Assembly (NCBI RefSeq): GCF_007855645.1
Contig: NZ_CP042262.1
Coordinates: forward strand, 124,001 to 188,000
Reading direction: 5' to 3'
DNA from: Qingshengfaniella alkalisoli
Lineage (GTDB): Bacteria > Pseudomonadota > Alphaproteobacteria > Rhodobacterales > Rhodobacteraceae
Length of the DNA: 64,000 nucleotides
Notes under the pieces: model-generated
Databases searched by the model: none
The model's input: the letters and a program-made list of their open reading frames with translations, nothing else
Told to the model about the DNA's origin: nothing
Made by a program: the position numbers and the translations under genes
Shown here: in pieces, positions 63,567 to 64,000 of the stretch
How the letters are laid out: the number at the start of each line of letters is the position of its first letter
How positions within the stretch are numbered: the stretch's first letter is position 1

Positions 63567-64000
63567 CTACGGATTGTGAACCGCAGTTCGAAACGAGCGT
63601 AATGCAGGCAGAAGGTTTGACAAATCGGCCTGACCTCCGCCTCCGAGCGCGTGATACGCGTTTTCAAAATGACCAAACAGCTCCGCATAGCGTGCCGCGC
63701 TATCTGCATTCGGAGTGAATACCCTTGCCGGGGGACAAAGCCTGTTCTGTGCGTCTTCGATTGAACAAAACTCCCGCGCTGCAAGTGCTGCGAACACGCA
63801 GGCTCCGACCCCGACCGGAGAGTGTTCAGGGACATGAACCGCTTTGCCCAACACATCGGCATAGACCTGATTCAGCACATTATTCTTCTGCGGGATGCCC
63901 CCGGCGTTCACGATCCGGTCGACCGATAAACCGCCCTGTGCCATACGGTCGACGATGATCTTCACATGCATTGCCATGCCTTCGATTGCGGCATGCATTT
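63567..64000 (-). CDS. Ribulokinase-like FGGY carbohydrate kinase (C-terminal part)
   Basis: The last 143 or so residues of an FGGY kinase; the N-terminal part lies beyond the right edge. The stretch VDRIVNAGGIPQKNNVLNQVYADVLGKAV, with VGACVFAALAA after it, is characteristic of ribulokinase (AraB) near the ATP site. It is cytoplasmic and phosphorylates a pentulose. It belongs to a separate sugar locus outside the polysaccharide cluster. Confidence 0.82.
   Translation of the reverse strand, partial: MHAAIEGMAMHVKIIVDRMAQGGLSVDRIVNAGGIPQKNNVLNQVYADVLGKAVHVPEHSPVGVGACVFAALAAREFCSIEDAQNRLCPPARVFTPNADSAARYAELFGHFENAYHALGGGGQADLSNLLPALRSFRTAVHNP

Overview
The window reads as accessory DNA of an alphaproteobacterium, most likely a marine Rhodobacterales (Roseobacter-type) genome. 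This is inferred from gene content: a TRAP-type sialic acid system, a CIRCE-controlled groESL copy preceded by a 45-residue lysine-rich protein, several ABC and TRAP uptake operons, and high-GC coding DNA. There is no rRNA or tRNA gene and no CRISPR array that I can see. Three blocks of intact metabolic genes are separated by zones of mobile-element debris.

Bases 1-9993 hold carbohydrate uptake. A minus-strand pair of sugar ABC permeases (one cut by the window edge) faces an aldo/keto reductase, a glyoxalase-fold protein and a LacI regulator across a perfect 18-bp palindrome. Next comes a full sialic acid system: nanA is divergent from nanR, then the TRAP genes siaP-siaQ-siaM and nanE-nanK follow. 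Together these import Neu5Ac and carry it to GlcNAc-6-phosphate. A short stub resembling the start of nagB follows nanK and is cut off by mobile-element debris (IS110-like, IS3-like and DUF927 fragments, 10.1-10.8 kb).

Bases 11544-24476 are one co-oriented operon: an XRE-cupin regulator with two near-palindromic operator candidates, a five-gene peptide/opine-type ABC importer, a GAF protein, and hydantoinase/oxoprolinase subunits A and B, an M24 peptidase and a second B subunit. The second B subunit ends early next to a frameshifted IS200/IS605-type transposase. Both solute-binding protein genes in the window (siaP and the Dpp-type one) are followed by a strong intercistronic hairpin.

Bases 24477-33960 are a patchwork: a hipB gene with two HipB-like operators and a hipA broken by two frameshifts, an IS6-type pseudogene, a large secreted arylsulfatase, an integrase fragment, a small EF-hand protein, and a groES-groEL pair under a 33-bp CIRCE element.

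Bases 33961-63080 are a surface polysaccharide locus of the Wzx/Wzy type: GDP-fucose synthesis (fcl, gmd), glycosyltransferases, a pyruvyltransferase, flippase and polymerase candidates, a co-polymerase whose kinase domain has lost its P-loop lysine, an outer-membrane export protein with a long coiled coil, and a WecA/MraY-type initiating transferase. Inside it lies a cassette (44.8-50.9 kb) of an SDR, a DUF4910 aminopeptidase-like protein, an RmlC-type epimerase, a NovU/TylC-type C-methyltransferase, a glucose-1-phosphate cytidylyltransferase-like enzyme and a PIG-L deacetylase. It looks like a route to a C-methylated deoxysugar whose product I cannot name. A LuxR-type regulator with a pseudo-receiver sits directly upstream of the co-polymerase. 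The window ends in the C-terminal part of a ribulokinase-like FGGY kinase.
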